Shown here: positions 1 through 8,824 of the stretch, in pieces | Layout: every line of letters begins with the position of its first letter | Position numbering within the stretch: the stretch's first letter is position 1 | Source of the DNA: Methanobacteriota archaeon | Lineage (GTDB): Archaea > Thermoplasmatota > E2 > DHVEG-1 | Assembly (NCBI GenBank): GCA_903877165.1 | Contig: CAIRCU010000040.1 | Span: 1 to 38,446, forward strand | Reading direction: 5' to 3' | Length of the DNA: 38,446 bases | Notes under the pieces: generated by a model | Seen by the model: only the letters and a program-made list of their open reading frames with translations | Told to the model about the DNA's origin: nothing | The model's database searches: none | Translations under genes and position numbers: made by a program

Positions 1-2746
1 AAATGAAATTGTAGATATTATCTCCAAAAGCTGCGGTCATGTTATCTATTGAAGTCACAGTGCTGTTCGTCCCTTGCATATCTGTAAGGTTATCACCGAT
101 TTCGATGTTTCTTGCTTCCTTTAAAACCCCGTTCACCAGAAAGACCTGATTCGGACTTGAATGTAAACTGCCATTAATGTTCAGAGTGTAACCAGGCGAT
201 TGATCAGAGGTATGCTGATAGACGGCCTGTACCGTGGCATTGACGTACTCATGAGTGTCCATGTTATAGGCTTTCACTATGTCGCCGGATTGGATGTCTT
301 GGATATTCTGATATATGCCATCAGCCATGGTGATTTGTGTACCGGTAGAGAAGCCATTAAAGAGATGCAGAAAATCCCATTTCGATTTGTTTAAATTCTC
401 AGTTCCGACATACAGATCGCCATTATAAATAGCCATCCCTCTTGTCGCTACGTTAGAGCTGGTTAAAGCCTCTCCTTTCAAATTATAATCATAAATGTGT
501 CCTGTCCAAAAGCCATCTTTCACCAACAATTTCTGCCATCCATGGCAATGCCCGGACAGGTGGAATTCGTGAATGCCGACCAGGATTTGGTTCGTATTGC
601 ATGTCAACGGAAGACCATAGGGGTCACTAAACATTGCATACACTCGGTAGGTTCCGTCCCCAAAGCATAGGTTTGAGGTGTTTACACGGCCATTGAAAAT
701 GGTGTCTAGGGGGAGTTGCGTTCCTGTGGTGATCGTCCGTGGCGATGTGTCGTTGATGGTATCATCGGCGACATACCATGAATTGTCATAGTAGTATTGG
801 ACTTGGATGTGGAGATAACCTTTGATGTTGGTTGATCCGGTGTTTTTGATCTTCGATTGGTTCCGATAGTTGATCACGAGTTTTGGTTGACCATTCAAGC
901 CCCCATTGTATTCATGGGAGCCGACAATGACGTATTCGTTTCCAGTGGGCGTGTTTCCGTTGATGTCGCGGCTGCTACGCAGGCAGAGTTTGGTCGTCCC
1001 GGCTTTGGCGATCCAGTTGAGATTAGTAATGGTGATGGGATTGTATCCTGTGGTGAATTGCGTGGTGTTCAGGGTTCCGCCGCTGCCGGAGTAGTCGTTC
1101 TTGTTGTAGTCGGTTGTCTGCATCGGGGCATGCGGGTAGGTGGGTTGGCCGTTTTGGATAGTGAAAGTGAAATCGGTGGTGGAGTAGTCGTTGGCTTTGT
1201 AGAAGCTGAGGGTAGCGTTGTCAATGTAGGCGTTAGTCGGCAGGCTGGTGGTGTTGAAGATGACGAAACCTCGGTAGATGGTGTAGGTGGTGGAGACTTT
1301 CTTTTGTCCGATGGAGATGGTTGTTGCTGTACTGTTGACGGTGCCTGAGGCGGCGGTTCGTACGGTGGTGTAGTTTGTTCCTGAGTTGGAGATGAAGCCG
1401 TCGTTGGAGAGGGAGTAGACGGTAATGGTCGGGTCGATAATGACGGGGAAGGTCATCGTGGTGAGGGTGGTGTAGGAGATGGCGGAGAGGAGGTAGGTGT
1501 CGCCGCCTTGGTGGACGAATCGGTAGACTAAGGATGCGCTGGTTGAGGTGTTGCCTTGTTGATATGCGGTTCCTATCGGCAAGGCGCATGCAAACTGGTT
1601 GAGGGCGTCTCTGAATTCAATGCCTTGCGTGATGGTGAGGTTGCCTGTGATCGGGCTTGGGCCGTCGTAGGGGGTGAGGCCGAGGCTGTCAATCTTCGTG
1701 GCGAACACGAGGTATGTATTCGGGCCGAGGCCGTACTGGGAGGGCGGATGATTTAGAAGAGCGGTCTTGGTGGTGTTGCTGAGGGTGATAGCTTCCTTCA
1801 GCTGCATGTTCCTGTAGGTGTACGAGATATCTGTTCCGGTGAAGACGCCGGGATAAGTTGCGGTGTTGTTGGTGAATTGTCCCTGGCTGTTTTGTGTAGT
1901 TTGGAGGGTGTGGGTGGACCATGTTGCGGGATCGATGTAGCCAATGGTGGTGAGTTTTGTGCGGATGACGGTGGTGGTGGGGTCGGTGGAACGGTTGTAC
2001 GCGAACGCGATGGGCCAGGTGCTTTGGAAGGCAGGTTTGAAGTAGGCGGCGTAGGGTCCTTGGGTGTTGCCCATAGTGTATCCGTTGGTGTAGGCGAGGC
2101 TGTTTGGGTTGGTGGGGGTGAGGGTGGTGTTGATGGGCTGCCAGGTGCCGTTCGTGTCTTGGTAATTGACGGGTTCTTGGTAGGTTTCGAGGGTGTTATC
2201 GCCGGTGGTGGCGTTGTAATAGGTGTTCCAGGTGGATCCTTGGTTGACGAGGGTGAGGTCTTCCTGGGGATTAGGTGGGTCGGTGAGGTTGATGGTTTGG
2301 TTTTCGGTATAGTTGTCTTTGAGAGTGGCGATGGTGAGGCTGGCGTATGCGGTAACGTTGAAGCTGCGGGTAGTATGGTTGGTGTTGTTGGCGTTGTCGG
2401 TGGCCCAGATGGTGTAGTTGAAGCGCCCGTGTTGCCAGGTGTTGGAGAAGATGCATTGGTAGGAGGTTCCTTTACTCGTGGTGGAACAATTAGCGTGGGT
2501 GTGGTCCGGACAGGTGATGTTGACGGTGACGAGGTGGACGCCGCTTTGATTGTCGGTGACCGTGGGGTTGATGGTGACGTTGAAGCCGAAGCCGACGGTC
2601 TGAGGGCTTGCTGAGGCAGCTGAGATTTGTGGTGGGTAGTGGTCTGGTGTGGTGGCTTTAGTGATCGGTGGAGAGATATCGGCGGTGATCATCACTGAAG
2701 ATGCTATTACAATTGCTAAGACAATAATTACGTAGATTTTCCTCAT
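1..2746 (-). CDS. Secreted multidomain protein with DNRLRE-like module and Hint-like domain (3' end outside window)
   Basis: The frame is open for 915 codons from ATG 2746 to the window edge; I checked every codon and found no stop. A strong GGAGG lies 7-8 bases before the ATG. Residues 1-22 form a signal peptide (MRKIYVIIVLAIVIAS). Residues about 38-135 look like an Ig-type beta domain. Residues about 188-208 (YQEPVNYQDTNGTWQPI) resemble the segment that precedes RHS or wall-associated modules. Residues about 455-628 match the DNRLRE-type beta-sandwich (GFVIFNTTSLPTNAYIDNATLSFY region). From about residue 799 a Hint/intein-like fold begins (FSTGTQITMADG, then IQDIQSGDIVKAYN, then HSSPNQVFLVNG). 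The position that should hold the splicing Cys or Ser is Gly (GFSTGT). The protein is rich in Asn-X-Ser/Thr sites, so it is probably exported and glycosylated. No substrate can be named. Confidence 0.85.
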   Translation of the reverse strand, partial: MRKIYVIIVLAIVIASSVMITADISPPITKATTPDHYPPQISAASASPQTVGFGFNVTINPTVTDNQSGVHLVTVNITCPDHTHANCSTTSKGTSYQCIFSNTWQHGRFNYTIWATDNANNTNHTTRSFNVTAYASLTIATLKDNYTENQTINLTDPPNPQEDLTLVNQGSTWNTYYNATTGDNTLETYQEPVNYQDTNGTWQPINTTLTPTNPNSLAYTNGYTMGNTQGPYAAYFKPAFQSTWPIAFAYNRSTDPTTTVIRTKLTTIGYIDPATWSTHTLQTTQNSQGQFTNNTATYPGVFTGTDISYTYRNMQLKEAITLSNTTKTALLNHPPSQYGLGPNTYLVFATKIDSLGLTPYDGPSPITGNLTITQGIEFRDALNQFACALPIGTAYQQGNTSTSASLVYRFVHQGGDTYLLSAISYTTLTTMTFPVIIDPTITVYSLSNDGFISNSGTNYTTVRTAASGTVNSTATTISIGQKKVSTTYTIYRGFVIFNTTSLPTNAYIDNATLSFYKANDYSTTDFTFTIQNGQPTYPHAPMQTTDYNKNDYSGSGGTLNTTQFTTGYNPITITNLNWIAKAGTTKLCLRSSRDINGNTPTGNEYVIVGSHEYNGGLNGQPKLVINYRNQSKIKNTGSTNIKGYLHIQVQYYYDNSWYVADDTINDTSPRTITTGTQLPLDTIFNGRVNTSNLCFGDGTYRVYAMFSDPYGLPLTCNTNQILVGIHEFHLSGHCHGWQKLLVKDGFWTGHIYDYNLKGEALTSSNVATRGMAIYNGDLYVGTENLNKSKWDFLHLFNGFSTGTQITMADGIYQNIQDIQSGDIVKAYNMDTHEYVNATVQAVYQHTSDQSPGYTLNINGSLHSSPNQVFLVNGVLKEARNIEIGDNLTDMQGTNSTVTSIDNMTAAFGDNIYNFI

Positions 2747-2765
2747 TTCCTTTCCTCCCTCGAAC
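2747..2765 (-). promoter_or_regulatory. Shine-Dalgarno of the secreted Hint protein
   Basis: The complement reads AGGGAGGAAAGGAA directly before the ATG at 2746. This decides the start and shows that the mRNA has a leader rather than being leaderless. AT-rich sequence farther upstream (2765-2835) probably holds the promoter, but I cannot single out one TATA box. Confidence 0.5.
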
Positions 2766-2909
2766 GTTATTTATGGTAAAAAAAGAATAGGATAGGAAGT
2801 TTTTATCATTTTTCAATAAAGGTTTAATATTTGATTTGATGAATTGGTAATCCTTGCCCCTTTCACGGGGGCGATATAATCACGAATTCAAACGTCTGTT
2901 CGTAGAGAA

Positions 2910-3053
2910 TCATTTCTTAATTTTCCGTGGTTTATCCCAATATGGACTTTTGCATTTTGGGCATACCCGCGGTTTTTCCTTATCTCTCGGGATCCATTCA
3001 TGACTGCAGCGTTCACATTTGAATCCTTCGACTGTGATTTTCACGGTTGCCAT
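2910..3053 (-). CDS. Small zinc-ribbon protein, 47 aa
   Basis: This short ORF reads MATVKITVEGFKCERC, then a linker, then CPKCKSPYWDKPRKIKK. Two CxxC pairs (Cys13/Cys16 and Cys31/Cys34) form a rubredoxin-like zinc ribbon, and the C-terminus is basic. Proteins of this size and pattern (FKCxRCxHxWxPR...CPxCxSPYWD) are common in archaea and bacteria without a firm function; some serve as nucleic-acid-binding or partner-binding accessory proteins. The gene stands alone, divergent from the transposase downstream. The conserved-looking pattern makes a real gene likely despite the length. Confidence 0.7.
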   Translation of the reverse strand: MATVKITVEGFKCERCSHEWIPRDKEKPRVCPKCKSPYWDKPRKIKK

Positions 3054-3147
3054 ACGTAGCTTCTGATTTGTTTGTTAGTATATAAGTATTTGGTATATCA
3101 TTAGCCAAGTATTATATACCTTGCAAATATATACCTAACTAGTATAT

Positions 3148-3156
3148 TATTATAAA
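3148..3156 (+). promoter_or_regulatory. TATA box of the transposase
   Basis: ATTATAAAA is centred near 3153. With the usual archaeal spacing, transcription would start near 3180, inside the loop of the hairpin at 3163-3194 and before ATG 3206. Confidence 0.45.
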
Positions 3157-3162
3157 AGTGCG

Positions 3163-3194
3163 TGCCAAGGGCAGTTACGAGCTGCCCCTTGGCA
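3163..3194 (+). repeat. Inverted repeat over the transposase 5' end
   Basis: TGCCAAGGGCAG (3163-3174) faces CTGCCCCTTGGCA (3182-3194) across a 7-base loop. The arms are complementary apart from one extra G/C. The hairpin lies just upstream of ATG 3206 and covers the GGCAGG that could serve as its ribosome binding site. Only transcripts entering from outside would contain both arms. Confidence 0.7.
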
Positions 3195-3205
3195 GGAAAC
3201 ACCGA

Positions 3206-4771
3206 ATGCCGGGTAGCAAACGGATCTCCAACCAAACCATAGAAATGGAGATATATAACACATTCGAGAGACTCAACCAAAAGAAGACTCTCACAATGGC
3301 TGAGTTCCTGAAAGAATTTGATGCAACTCAATTTCAGACACGGAAATACCGAACAATCAAGTTCTCCTACGAATCACTCATCAGACTCGTTTTATTCCAA
3401 AAACTGAAAGGAATCAAGTTCTACACAAAGCTAACAAAATACCTTCGGAGAAATCCATCTGAACGCGTCAAACTCGGTTTTAGCGAAACACCAAACAGAG
3501 CCCAGATAGGCTACTTCATCAACCACATCCTAGACAATGAAACAAACGAAATCCTTAATTTCACTGCAGCTAAAATAGAAGAAATCTCTGAAAAATTCGG
3601 CATCCTCCTCGATGTAAATACCCTCAAACCTGAGCCATTAAAAGAGACAAAAGAACGAAACCAATACCTCCAAAAGAACAATAAGATAAAAGAAATCTGT
3701 AGACTATTCAAGAACCGCTTCTCTCCCTTCATCAACCTGAATCTGAAGAACAATGCAATCTACAAGAAACACCAGTTCCTCGACCTTCTTATTCATATGA
3801 GTATGACGCGGGATTTCGCTGAGAACGGGTCAAAAACCTACAAAGAACTACGAGGAAACAGAAACCCAGATGCCGATACCTTGCTATATCATCTTAAAAA
3901 TTATACAGACTCAAAGGATCTCCACAGGATGTTCACGACCCTCTTTGAGATCATCTGGGAGATGGCACGTAAAACAAATCTCTTCGACATCAAGAAACAC
4001 TACGATGTCGCCATCGATTTCACCGAGTGGTATTTCTACGGTGATCGCGGCACACAGATGGTTGTAGGTAAAGAACCCGACCGTGGAACATCGAAGTGTT
4101 ACAAATTCGCTACCATCAACATCGTTGAGTCAGGGAAACGATTCACCCTCCTTGCATTACCCGTGGGTTCATTTGATGTCAAAGAAGATGTTCTAAGGAG
4201 ATTACTCAGCTATGCCATGGAACGAATCAAGATACGCCGAGTATACGTTGATCGCGGATTCTGTGACGCAAACTCCATAAAAACATTCAACAATCTGCAT
4301 CTGAAATATCTCATGCCTGCAACAAAAATCAGTACTATCAGAAGCATCTTGGACATTGCTGTTCCTCCATGCATCGTCAAGGATTTTGAGATGAAAGATA
4401 CTTCCTTTAATCTGGTGATCGTCGAAGAGGAAGACAACAACGGAATCATGGTCAAACGGGCGTTTGCCACGAATGAAACATTTGAGGAAAACGACGTGGC
4501 ATTAACTGAGAGATTGTTCGCTTTATACGGGAAGAGATGGGGCATCGAAACAAGCTACAGAGTGAAGAAACACTCATACCTTCCCAAAACAACATCAAAA
4601 AACTACCAGATTAGACTATTTTACTTCATGTTCTCAGTTTTACTCTATAACCTTTGGATACTTGCAGACATCCTCATCTGGCTTGCCTTGTTTGGAGACG
4701 TTAAAGAAGGTCATCTTGTCACCTCGAAATATTTTGGTACGGTTCTCTATATGATTGATCCTGGAGGATAA
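3206..4771 (+). CDS. DDE transposase, IS4 superfamily (ISH3-like)
   Basis: Cut-and-paste transposase of about 521 aa. The RNase H-like core has its first Asp in VAIDFTEWYFYGD, the second in RRVYVDRGFCDA, and the catalytic Glu in LYGKRWGIETSYRVKK, which gives the IS4 signature Y-x2-R-x3-E-x6-K. The beta-strand insertion before the Glu is large, as in IS4-type enzymes, and the N-terminal part is basic and helical. The same frame stays open up to GTG 3158, but that start lies in the TATA box and before a hairpin, so I prefer ATG 3206. I found no convincing terminal inverted repeats or target duplication, so the element ends are not assigned. The gene appears intact and is more AT-rich than the purH-arcS block next to it. 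Confidence 0.85.
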   Translation: MPGSKRISNQTIEMEIYNTFERLNQKKTLTMAEFLKEFDATQFQTRKYRTIKFSYESLIRLVLFQKLKGIKFYTKLTKYLRRNPSERVKLGFSETPNRAQIGYFINHILDNETNEILNFTAAKIEEISEKFGILLDVNTLKPEPLKETKERNQYLQKNNKIKEICRLFKNRFSPFINLNLKNNAIYKKHQFLDLLIHMSMTRDFAENGSKTYKELRGNRNPDADTLLYHLKNYTDSKDLHRMFTTLFEIIWEMARKTNLFDIKKHYDVAIDFTEWYFYGDRGTQMVVGKEPDRGTSKCYKFATINIVESGKRFTLLALPVGSFDVKEDVLRRLLSYAMERIKIRRVYVDRGFCDANSIKTFNNLHLKYLMPATKISTIRSILDIAVPPCIVKDFEMKDTSFNLVIVEEEDNNGIMVKRAFATNETFEENDVALTERLFALYGKRWGIETSYRVKKHSYLPKTTSKNYQIRLFYFMFSVLLYNLWILADILIWLALFGDVKEGHLVTSKYFGTVLYMIDPGG

Positions 4772-4796
4772 CATGAATCATTGCCATTCAAAGTAT

Positions 4797-4818
4797 AATT
4801 TTTTCTTTTTCTCTTAGT
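4797..4818 (+). terminator. T-rich terminator after the transposase
   Basis: A pyrimidine tract (ATTTTTTCTTTTTCTCTTAG) begins 26 bases past the transposase stop. Runs of T of this kind end transcription in archaea without needing a stem. Confidence 0.4.
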
Positions 4819-5024
4819 TTTGACCAGTTCTTCACCTCATATTTTTTGATTCGGAAGCGAGTTTTTACTTACTTTGTCATCATTTTTCGTTAGGGGCAAC
4901 AATAGAATCTATCCTCCAACATCCTTTTCGACGGTTCCAAAGCCATCCCCCTCTCTACTTTCGGAACTACTGACCCCACCCAAATGTTTATCTGCCGCCT
5001 ACTTATCCTCCCTGGGTAAGAGTA

Positions 5025-6575
5025 ATGGATCAGCGATCCGCGCTCATCAGCGTTTTCGATAAAACTGGCATCACCGATCTCGCCACAGCCTTCGTCTCCT
5101 CAAAAATCACCATTTTGACCACAGGTGGCACCGCCAAAACCCTCAAGGCCGCCAAGATCCCGTACACCGAGGTCAGCGACTACACCGGCTTCCCCGAGAT
5201 GCTCGACGGCCGCGTCAAAACCCTGCACCCCAAGGTCCACGCCGGCATCCTCGCGAAGCGCAGCAACAAAGACCATAAGGCCACCCTCGCCAAGCACCAG
5301 ATCAGCCCTATCGACTACGTCGTCTGCAATCTGTATCCTTTTGAGGCCACCATCCAGAAACCCAAGGTCACCATGGAGGACGTGATAGAGAACATCGACA
5401 TCGGCGGACCCAGCATGATCCGCGCAGCAGCAAAAAACTACCCCGACGTCGTCATCCTCACCAACCCCGCCCAGTACCAGGACGTCATCACCGCCCTTGC
5501 CAACAAGAAAAAGATTGGCATCCAACAACGCCAACAGTACGCCATTGCCGCCTACGCCCACACCGCCCAGTACGACACCCTCATCAGCACCTACCTGCGC
5601 AACCAATGGCATCCAGAGCCGTACCCCGACGATCTTACACTCACCATGCGCAAGAAACAGACGATGCGCTACGGCGAAAACCCACACCAGAACGCCAGCT
5701 TCTACCAAAGCCTCCCTCCCATCACCGAACCCAGCATCACCACCGCACAGCAGCTCCACGGAAAAGAACTCTCCTACAACAACATCCTGGACAGCAACTG
5801 CGCCATCGAATGCCTCAAAGAATTCACGGAGCCTTCCTGCGTCATCGTCAAACACGCCACTCCCTGCGGCATCGCAAGCGCACCTAACCTGCTGCAGGCC
5901 TGGAAGGACGCGTACGCAACCGACGTCGACTCACCATATGGCGGCATCGTCGCCCTCAACCGCAGCCTCGACCCCAAGACCGCCAAAGAGCTCGCCCAGT
6001 ACTTCCTCGAAGTCATCATCGCTCCGGACTACACCTCTGAGGCACTCGCCATACTGGAGAAGAAGAAGAACATCCGGCTCCTCAGACTCCCAGGACTCCA
6101 GGAGCCCATCCCCCGCCACGGCACCGAGTACCGCAGCGTCGTCGGCGGCATGCTCGCCCAGGACCGCGACACCTTCTTCTCAGACCCTAAGACCTGGAAG
6201 ACCGTAACACTCAAGAAACCCACCCCGCAGCAGCTCCAAAGCATGGTGTTCGCAGCCAAATGCGTCAAGCACATCAAATCCAACTCTGTGGTCTTCGTCA
6301 CCGGCACCCAGACCGTCGCCATCGGCGGCGGCCAGACCTCACGCGTTGACGCAGTCTGGATCGCCACCCACAAAGGCGCAGACCGCATCCGCGGCAGCAC
6401 CATGGCAAGCGACGCCTTCTTCCCCTTCCGAGACGCAGTAGACGTCGCCGCCAAAGCAGGCGTAGCCGCCATCCTCCAGCCAGGCGGCAGCATCCGCGAC
6501 ACTGAAGTCATCCAGGCAGCCAACCAGTACGGCATCCCCATGGTCTTCTCAGGACAGCGCTACTTCCGCCACTAG
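5025..6575 (+). CDS. purH: Bifunctional AICAR transformylase / IMP cyclohydrolase
   Basis: Catalyses the last two steps of purine synthesis: formylation of AICAR with 10-formyl-tetrahydrofolate, then ring closure to IMP. Length is 516 aa, normal for the family. The N-terminal IMP cyclohydrolase domain (about 1-190) has the MGS-type fold with TTGGTAKTL, GFPEMLDGRVKTLHPKVHAG and NIDIGGPSMIRAAAKN. The transformylase domain has RYGENPHQ and the catalytic Lys-His in VKHATPCGIAS, plus AIGGGQTSRVD near the end. Many archaea use PurP and PurO for these steps, so an intact PurH may be a bacterial acquisition; it also implies a folate-type C1 donor. arcS follows 59 bases downstream on the same strand but has its own TATA-like sequence. 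Confidence 0.97.
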   Translation: MDQRSALISVFDKTGITDLATAFVSSKITILTTGGTAKTLKAAKIPYTEVSDYTGFPEMLDGRVKTLHPKVHAGILAKRSNKDHKATLAKHQISPIDYVVCNLYPFEATIQKPKVTMEDVIENIDIGGPSMIRAAAKNYPDVVILTNPAQYQDVITALANKKKIGIQQRQQYAIAAYAHTAQYDTLISTYLRNQWHPEPYPDDLTLTMRKKQTMRYGENPHQNASFYQSLPPITEPSITTAQQLHGKELSYNNILDSNCAIECLKEFTEPSCVIVKHATPCGIASAPNLLQAWKDAYATDVDSPYGGIVALNRSLDPKTAKELAQYFLEVIIAPDYTSEALAILEKKKNIRLLRLPGLQEPIPRHGTEYRSVVGGMLAQDRDTFFSDPKTWKTVTLKKPTPQQLQSMVFAAKCVKHIKSNSVVFVTGTQTVAIGGGQTSRVDAVWIATHKGADRIRGSTMASDAFFPFRDAVDVAAKAGVAAILQPGGSIRDTEVIQAANQYGIPMVFSGQRYFRH

Positions 6576-6597
6576 ACCCAACCCCTGGGAGTGAAAC

Positions 6598-6607
6598 CAT
6601 TTTAAAG
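6598..6607 (+). promoter_or_regulatory. TATA-like box before arcS
   Basis: ATTTTAAAGC lies 28-37 bases before ATG 6635, the spacing expected for a leaderless or near-leaderless transcript. No ribosome binding site precedes the ATG, which supports this reading. Confidence 0.45.
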
Positions 6608-6634
6608 CACCCATCCGTATCCACATCAGACTCT

Positions 6635-8476
6635 ATGCACCTACAGATCACCAGCCGAGACGGCCCAGCCAGACGCGGCACATTCACCTACGGCGAGGCA
6701 TCCATCCCCACCCCCACCATCCTCTACCTCCACTCCAAGGCCCTGCCCGCGCCCGCCTTCGCCCACCTAGTCATTACCACAGAATCATCCTCGCTTCCAC
6801 AGCCCACCATCCGCGTACCACCAACCCTCTTCTCCCCACACCCGGAGCCCATCTCACCGCTCATCTACCCCAAAGACCTCCCAGCCGCCCTCCACAAAGA
6901 GGAACTCATCCGCTCACCACAGAACCCTGACCTCCAATTCGTACCCCCACTCCCTGAACTCCTCGATACACTCCCGTCCACCGCCCCCGGACCCCTCTAC
7001 ACCATCACCAGTGCCCAGCAGCTCTACCACCACCAGACCGCCTTCGTCTCCTTCCTCACAAGACTGCGCCAGACCCTCGACCCAGAAAGCATCCTGTACC
7101 TCCCCAGCGTCGGCACTCCCGTCAACCTCGCAGTCCTCACATACATGGGCGTGGACCTCATCGACTCCACCCAAGCCATCCTCGCAGCCCGACACAACAC
7201 CCTCTGGTTCCCCACCGGCGCCATCCCCCTACACGAACTCCAGGAACTCCCCTGCCACTGCCCAGCCTGCACCACTGCACACCACGACCCCACGAGACTT
7301 ACCTTCACCGACATCCTCACCCACAACACCCACGCGTTCTACCAAGAAGCCCAGCACGTCCGCACCGCGATTGCCCGCGGCACCCTCAGAGAACACGTTG
7401 AAACCCGCGTCCGCGCGGACCCACAAGCCACAGCACTCCTCCGTCTCCTCGACCTCGACCACCCAGACTTCCTCGAAACCAGCACACCCATCACCAGAAA
7501 ACACCCCTTGCTTGCCACCACCCACGAAGCACTCCACCGCCCCGAAGTCAGACGCTTCCAGCGCCGCATCCTGCACCGTTACCACAAGCCACCCTCCGCA
7601 AAAATATTGCTCCTCCTTCCCTGCGCAGCCCACAAACCGTACTATCAATCCAAATCCCACAGCCTCTACCGCACCCAGCTACTCACCTCACCGAACCCCT
7701 GGGTCGTCCACGAACTCATCATCACCTCACCCCTCGGCCTCGTCCCCCGCGAACTCGAAATCGTCCCCCCGGCCAACTGCTACGACATCACCGTCACAGG
7801 ACACTGGGACTATGACGAAAAAATCATAATCCAGACCCTCCTCCAGCAATACCTCGCAGCCAACACCTACGACCACATCATCGTCCACCTCGACCCAAAA
7901 CTCCAGGAGATCGTCTCCCCCATCATCCCACAGGCGACCACCACCTGCATCGACACCCCGACCTCGGATGCATCCCTCGAACGGCTCGCCCAGACGCTCC
8001 ACGACCTGACCGCACGCTACCCTAAAGTCTCAGCAGGAGAACGCGCCATGGAGGAAGTCAGCGCGGTCGCAGCCTACCAATTCACCACACCAATCGCAAC
8101 CGCCCTCATGAACGGAAGCACAGTCCGCGGCCGCTACCCCTACCGCAAGATCTTCAGAGGCAGACAGCAACTCGGTATGATCACCGAGCCGCGCGGCCTG
8201 CTCTCCCTGACCCTCGAGGGGGCGGAGGCCTGCCAAAAGGAACCGGGGTACTCCGTGACCATCGCAGATGACTTCACCCTCATCGGCTCAGTGTTCGCTC
8301 CCGGTGTTGTCGAAGCGGACCCTGGGATCCGCATCGGGGACGACGTCTGGATCCTACAGCAAGGAGAGGTATGTGCTGTTGGCATCGCGACCATGAGTGG
8401 CCCGGAGATGAGACGCTCACGACACGGGGAAGCAGTGAAAGTCCGCCACCGAAAAACGCCCTTGCAGCAACAATGA
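6635..8476 (+). CDS. arcS: Archaeosine synthase (ArcS/TgtA2)
   Basis: Acts on preQ0 at position 15 of archaeal tRNA in the pathway to archaeosine. Length is 613 aa. The N-terminal half is a degenerate tRNA-guanine transglycosylase barrel that keeps a zinc site (Cys207, Cys209, Cys212 and nearby His in CHCPACTTAHH). The ArcS core starts near residue 325 and carries the diagnostic motif PC-x3-KPY-x3-S-x-H as PCAAHKPYYQSKSH (Pro329, Cys330). A PUA RNA-binding domain ends the protein (about 535-605, GSTVRGRYPYRKIFRGRQQLG and VFAPGVVEADPGIRIGDDV). The coding strand is strikingly C-rich and G-poor. Archaeosine is confined to archaea, so this is strong evidence for the domain of the host. Confidence 0.93.
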   Translation: MHLQITSRDGPARRGTFTYGEASIPTPTILYLHSKALPAPAFAHLVITTESSSLPQPTIRVPPTLFSPHPEPISPLIYPKDLPAALHKEELIRSPQNPDLQFVPPLPELLDTLPSTAPGPLYTITSAQQLYHHQTAFVSFLTRLRQTLDPESILYLPSVGTPVNLAVLTYMGVDLIDSTQAILAARHNTLWFPTGAIPLHELQELPCHCPACTTAHHDPTRLTFTDILTHNTHAFYQEAQHVRTAIARGTLREHVETRVRADPQATALLRLLDLDHPDFLETSTPITRKHPLLATTHEALHRPEVRRFQRRILHRYHKPPSAKILLLLPCAAHKPYYQSKSHSLYRTQLLTSPNPWVVHELIITSPLGLVPRELEIVPPANCYDITVTGHWDYDEKIIIQTLLQQYLAANTYDHIIVHLDPKLQEIVSPIIPQATTTCIDTPTSDASLERLAQTLHDLTARYPKVSAGERAMEEVSAVAAYQFTTPIATALMNGSTVRGRYPYRKIFRGRQQLGMITEPRGLLSLTLEGAEACQKEPGYSVTIADDFTLIGSVFAPGVVEADPGIRIGDDVWILQQGEVCAVGIATMSGPEMRRSRHGEAVKVRHRKTPLQQQ

Positions 8477-8497
8477 TATCTCAAAATTAAATGAGAG

Positions 8498-8824
8498 TTA
8501 TTTGTTTACGAGGTTCACCGACCCTAGGTATCCACAATGCGGGCAGGCGTGAGTAAACACCTGTTTTTCAGGGAGAATCGACATCGGAAACGTCCGCTGA
8601 CATGAAGGGCAACGGAGCTGCTTCTCGGTGACTGGCGCCACAGCTTGCGGCTTCCTGCGAACTGCGAGCACTAAAGTCAGGAGTGGTATCAGCAGGAGTC
8701 CATAGAAAAGAAAGACGCCGACCATCCACCCTTTCGAATTGATAATGTCATAGACTGAGACGGCCAATATGACGAAGGCAAGAAGCACGACGACGAATGC
8801 GACGAACAGGTGACGCCGGCTCAT
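8498..8824 (-). CDS. Membrane protein with C-terminal zinc ribbon, 108 aa
   Basis: Two hydrophobic helices (about residues 6-25 and 34-56) are followed by a cytoplasmic tail with a zinc ribbon: CPSC, an 18-residue loop, then CPHCGYLG. The start codon overlaps the stop of the large surface protein upstream (ATGA type, 8821-8824), so the two are translated together. This suggests a joint role in surface-protein assembly or anchoring. No specific function is recognisable. Confidence 0.8.
   Translation of the reverse strand: MSRRHLFVAFVVVLLAFVILAVSVYDIINSKGWMVGVFLFYGLLLIPLLTLVLAVRRKPQAVAPVTEKQLRCPSCQRTFPMSILPEKQVFTHACPHCGYLGSVNLVNK

Noticed and set aside
1877-2614. Open frame of 245 codons on the plus strand
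   Set aside because: It is antisense to the verified 915-codon secreted protein. Its composition is Gly/Val-rich, as expected from the complement of Thr/Asn codons, and it has no ribosome site or family motif.
3060-3157. Repeated TATATACCT-like units before the transposase as an IS terminal repeat
   Set aside because: No matching inverted copy was found downstream of 4771. The units are explained by AT-rich promoter sequence.
7011-7829. Ser/Pro/Thr-rich frame within arcS
   Set aside because: It is a shadow frame. arcS carries the zinc site, ArcS motif and PUA domain in the main frame.
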